Source: Phoronis australis
Lineage: Eukaryota; Phoronida; Phoronidae
Length of the DNA stretch: 64,000 nt
Direction of reading: 5' to 3'
Assembly (NCBI GenBank): GCA_002633005.1
Contig: NMRA01000027.1
Span: 1,611,118 to 1,675,117, forward strand
Shown: in pieces, positions 59,815-64,000 of the stretch
Position numbering within the stretch: position 1 is the stretch's first letter
How the letters are laid out: each line of letters opens with the position of its first letter
Program-made: the position numbers and the translations under genes
Notes under the pieces: model-generated
Database searches by the model: none
The model's input: the letters and a program-made list of their open reading frames with translations, nothing else
What the model was told of the DNA's origin: nothing

Positions 59815-60734
59815 TATTGTTTTGCCACGTGCAATGATGCTGAACATCGTGCAATTAGTTTCAAACCGTTGCCTCAACTCAGGTACTTGGGCGTGTCTGG
59901 CGGGGATAACCCACCACTAGATTTGTCTGGCAGTATTTATTCTTGATACCTGGGCTTACGGTGAATATTTTGCAACTGGTTTCATGCGGTTACCTCTTGT
60001 GTTGATCTAGCTCAATTCATGTATTTGGACGTGTCTGGCAGGGCTAACCCACCACTAAATTTGTCTGGCAGTATTTATTCGTGATACCTTGGCTTACGGT
60101 GAATATTTTGGAACTGGTTTTAAGCGGTTACCTCTTGGGTTGATCTACCTCAATTTTAAACCCTTTTTGATGATCGTCTGGCAGGGGCACCCCACCACTG
60201 AAATTGTCTGGCATCTAACTGTTGTGCCATGTTCAGTGATGCTGAACATAGTGCAATTGGTTTCAAACGGTTACCTGATGGGTTGATCTAGCTCAATTCA
60301 GGTACTTGGGCGTGTCTGGCGGTGGTAACCCACCACTAGATTTGTCTGGCAGTGCTCATTCGTGATACCTGTGCTCACGGTGAATATTTTGCCACTGGTT
60401 TCAAGCGGTTACCTCTTGGATTGATCTAGCTCAATTTTTGTACCCTGTATATATTCGTCAGGCGGGTACTCCCCACCACTGAAGTTGTCTGGCATTGACC
60501 AATTTTGATACAATGGATGACGTAGCAGGTATCGAAGGCAGTTTTAAGTGGTTACCAGAAAAGTTGATCTAGCTCAATTTTTTAGTGTAATTCTCTTGGC
60601 TCCCCTGACCACACCCACCAGAGCGAACCTGCCAGACGGCCATTTCCAAACATCAGGAAACCCACAGACCACTGTGGAACCAAAGAAAATTGGTTACCTT
60701 TTCATGCCCAAAAATGCTCTGGGATCCCGGTCTA
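59815..60734 (-). repeat. Right transposon arm with inverted ~140 bp subrepeats
   Basis: Mirror image of the left arm: ttgatctagctcaatt occurs at about 60003, 60142, 60283, 60421 and 60564, with a degenerate sixth unit near 59866. Distances from the outer end match those of the left arm, so both arms were laid down with the same unit number. Confidence 0.85.
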
Positions 60735-63700
60735 AAAGTCGGCATGGGGGAAACTTCACACTGCGGTTTGAGCGGTGGCAGACCTGACTTGCAAAGTTGG
60801 CAGTGGCCGGGCAACAAAGCTGTTAGTGTAGTGCCCTTCTTGAGTGGTTTGCATTATGGAATACGGTTTCAAAGCGCACGCATAAATGATATTTTACCAC
60901 ATGTAGGTCGTCTGTTGTCGACTTGAAGTGAAGTTATTAAATGCCAGATGTCTATATGTTTGCATTGCAAACTTTTTTTGAAAGTGACAAGAATAGAACA
61001 GGATATGATTATTTATATTTTTTGTATTTTTCGTAACAACTGTAAAAGAGGAATATTTACAAATTCCTTCAAAAACGTTTGGTTGACAAAACTGCCAAGA
61101 ACGAGCCAGCAAGTGTCTTCTGACAGATCGACTCTGGAGACAACCGAAGTGGGCGTATGCAAGCAAAGTTTTCCTGAAATACGGCCTTGGAAAAATATGC
61201 ATGATTGAACCGTGAAACATTCCCCAGTTCCACATGAAGCCTTCACTAAACGGCGCACGGAGCAATCATTAGCAATATACCACCATATTTCAGATCCGTA
61301 CTCGACAGCAAAAATTCATACCGGTAGAGCGCATATTCGGCATTGCTAAATGTACGCTAGAGACGTGTATGTTTTGATTTTTCTTAAGTTGCTTCCGAAA
61401 ACCCCATCTCCCGCATGTACTGACGCCCTGAGCTTGTCAACGGAGACTTCCTTTAAGTATAATAGTTGCAGTTTAAGTATAATACCCACACTTAACAAAA
61501 GTATGCGTTTCATAGCGAAAATCTTTCAATAGGAGCCGGGGAACAAGTTTGCATAAAATTATAAACGATGCGCCTCCAATGCAAACCGGTGGTGTCATAC
61601 TCTAGTGCGACTTTGGAGTGGATGATTGTCAGAGGTTAGTTTCTTTGTGCTTCACTCCCAGTCAGCCGAGACAGGTCTTGACGACCTCCATATTACGTCA
61701 TACCACGTTCCAAAATGACAAATAAACTGACAATTTGCATAAACGTGGCGACGTACTTTGCGTGATTTTTACTTAACAACCACGACCAAATGACGTTAAC
61801 AAAATGAGCTTGTTTAGAAGATGTCATCATGACGACGTATACAAATTTGTCGAGATTTCTTTTAAAACCTCATTTACCTCAACTTTTTTCAAGAAAGAAA
61901 AGTACTCTTTGAATGTCTATGTATACGGTGGAATAGGATACAATTACTGCGAAAATGTCCATTAATGTCATGTTACTATAACATCGAATCTCCATTCCGA
62001 CGAATTTTTCCAATAATATGTATGATTTGACAACAACGTCAAAACGTGGATGAAAAGCGGTGTACAAAATTTAAAGTACCCTATTAGTATGCTGTCTTAA
62101 GCAGCTGATTTTCCGAACTTCATTTTTATTAAAGGTAAGAGTAATTTCTTCTACAGTAATTCGAATGCTCAGTTAGTCAGTATCTTCAGATAAATTATTC
62201 GAATCATAATGAAGAAATCCGTGACATATACATGAAACTGACGACCGTCTCATTGGATATCAAATTCCGGTGTATCATAGTAAACACTTTTGAATGCACA
62301 AAGACATTCCTAACGTACAGTGTTCAAGTGCTGCGTTTTTTATGAGGTTTCAGCATTTTCTAGAACTGCTTACTACAATTTTCTTTTAGCACGATTACCA
62401 AGGTTATGGTTTGCTCGTCCAAAAATTGTTTGTTGTTTGCTTTTGTGAGATTCTTGGACACTTTATTTTGTTCTCTGTAGCGACACCGAAGGGTGTTTGT
62501 CTGCACCTTCACAATTTTTTTAGAGTCAAGCGCTCCTGTTCAAAGCATTCATTGTCGAACCAATGTTTTGAATATTTTCGGGTGCGTCCTTTATGGACGT
62601 AAAGCTGTGTTATGTTTTCCGTAAAACACAATTCTATGATATATTGAGTCATGTGTACCTTTCCTAGGTGTCTTAGTTAAACGTGAGAATAGCACCATTG
62701 TTAAATCTGATTATGGTAAGACCTGTTTTTCCGAACTCTATCTCAAATTTGATAGTTTTGTTCGATCCAATACAGGAGAAGTCTAGTCAATTGCTTGTTA
62801 CATCGTCCCTGGAGAATTTGTTCTACCAGTTTAACTTTTGATATATAGTGACGTACCTAGGATTTTCCAGTTATTGGTTACTCTCTGAATACGTTGAATA
62901 GCTGTAAAAAGTACTTCCTTTTAAAATTGAATGGGGCGGGTAACGTACATGTAGCTGTTATGGGACACGAGGAAAATTTTGTTTTTGTTCCCTTTATGTT
63001 GGGCCCAGTAGTCTGAAGTTGAAACGCCAATTATCTCGTCTTGTACATTGCATAGACCCAGCCATTGAACTGATAGTGGTTTTCAAACTTCTTTGTAGAC
63101 TATCCAATATGATGTATAACTGATGTCACCTATTCCTTTGTTAAACAATGGCAATGTTGTTTATAAGGTCGAATACTCACACAAAGACGTCTCAGACGGA
63201 GAGAACACTACACCTCGGACAAAAGCAATGTCAATAGGCACTGACTTAGTAACGTCGTCTATAAACATTGTGTCTGTAACGATCAAAAAGCTAATTCAGT
63301 CAGTGTAATCTTTAAAGAACCTGTAGAGGAATACTTTAGGTTAAAGAGTCACTGGCCATTCAGAACTAGCATGCTGCTGGTTATCTGAATTACATGCAGA
63401 GGTCAGTGACCCTATACAGCTATGGTGATGACGTGTTTGCTATTTGCTGTCATTGTTGCTGCACTCATTTCATGACTCCATGGATGTAATCTGACTCGCA
63501 TGACGACACTTGGGGTCTGATTGTTTTTATTCTGATGATGTCTAATGAAACGTCGAATTAATATCAACTTTTTCATTTGTGTGGCGATTGTCCGTTTTTT
63601 GATTCTATTATGATCAATGACTGGTGTACATGGAAGATATTTTACTCAATGATATCACCCCTGCTTAACTTTTTCTGTTTCATTCCAGCGTAGTCAATAA

Positions 63701-64000
63701 TGCTACTAACTGGATTAAAACTATTGGGAATCTCAATATATATCTTAAAATTAAATGAGCAATGATCTGAATCTACCTGTGCCCGCACCATTTGCAAACA
63801 ATGTTACTAGACACTGTGACGTATGCTCAATGCTCAGTGGCCATTAGTAGCTGTACGTGTTGTGCCACCTATTGTGTGCCCTGGTCGTTACCAGCCCCTC
63901 TATTTAAAACACACCCATGTGCTAATTTGCATGATGACAATAATTATGAAACATACTGGTTGTAATCGTCTTCTTCAGAACAACAGTGCTTTGCAACAAC
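60735..64000. other. No genes recognised; probably WSC-EGF intron
   Basis: No EGF-like, transmembrane or other recognisable exon appears after the transposon. The open frame at 63123-63308 is protein-like in part but has stops in all frames directly after the nearest acceptor and lacks a donor. Since the WSC-EGF gene has an unpaired donor at 55020, this stretch is most simply its intron. Confidence 0.4.

Larger units (their letters stand above)
55063..60734. mobile_element. 5.7 kb DNA transposon with long inverted arms
   Basis: The outermost bases are tagaccgggatcccagag on the left (55063-55080) and the exact inverse ctctgggatcccggtcta on the right (60717-60734). Reading ta as the flank gives TA on both sides, as in TA-targeting superfamilies (Tc1/mariner-like, ISL2EU). 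The inverted similarity runs from each end for about 0.9 kb (left to about 55990, right from about 59815). The 3.8 kb centre holds a nested MITE (57157-57535) and a minus-strand coding remnant (58973-59437). I see no intact transposase, so this copy is probably non-autonomous. It begins 43 bases after the donor of WSC-EGF exon 5, so it lies in that gene's intron. Confidence 0.85.

Noticed and set aside
63123-63308. Possible downstream WSC-EGF exon (NNGNVVYKVEYSHKDVS resembling a SEA-type strand)
   Set aside because: After the nearest acceptor (ctttgtag, near 63098) all three frames hit stops before the interesting segment, and there is no donor at the end.

Overview
This is metazoan nuclear DNA: AT-rich, with spliced genes (GT-AG introns, pyrimidine-rich acceptors), AATAAA signals and many degraded transposons. 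The gene families (a NEMP nuclear-envelope protein and a giant WSC/EGF protein), the Penelope and LINE remnants, and two places where diverged copies of one sequence were left side by side across a single N suggest a highly heterozygous marine invertebrate, possibly a non-vertebrate deuterostome. The species cannot be fixed from the sequence alone.

Layout. (1) 1-8025, plus strand: most of a NEMP1-type gene, six recognisable exons from 894 to 6579. The signal-peptide end is not identified, and exon 3 is broken by an N at 3751. The last exon and 3' UTR appear twice (6131-7082 and 7084-8025), split by one N, which looks like an unmerged contig overlap. (2) 8026-13196: mostly non-coding, with a foldback element near 10.64 kb and a weak candidate exon near 12 kb. 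(3) 13197-20374, minus strand: the last exon (499 codons) and a phase-matched upstream exon of an unrecognised gene with a CX2C-X20-CX2C motif, separated by a 5.4 kb intron. (4) 20.4-40.7 kb: no convincing complete gene. It holds two orphan exon candidates, several inverted-repeat elements, a tRNA-like SINE head and remnants of two LINE retrotransposons. (5) 40771-55019, plus strand: five exons of a giant secreted or cell-surface protein with a signal peptide, a WSC domain and about 72 EGF-like repeats. A basic linker with three furin-type R-X-(K/R)-R sites divides the EGF array. A second one-N duplication (51832-52138 / 52140-52446) creates a false frameshift here. The gene continues past its last visible donor at 55020. 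(6) 55063-60734: a DNA transposon with inverted arms of about 0.9 kb, each made of ~140 bp tandem subrepeats, flanked by TA and starting 43 bases inside the EGF gene's last visible intron. (7) 60735-64000: nothing recognised.

The genes show no common pathway; they are independent neighbours. The strongest observations are the WSC-EGF protein with its processing linker, the long-arm transposon beside its splice donor, and the two assembly duplications that would mislead automatic gene models.
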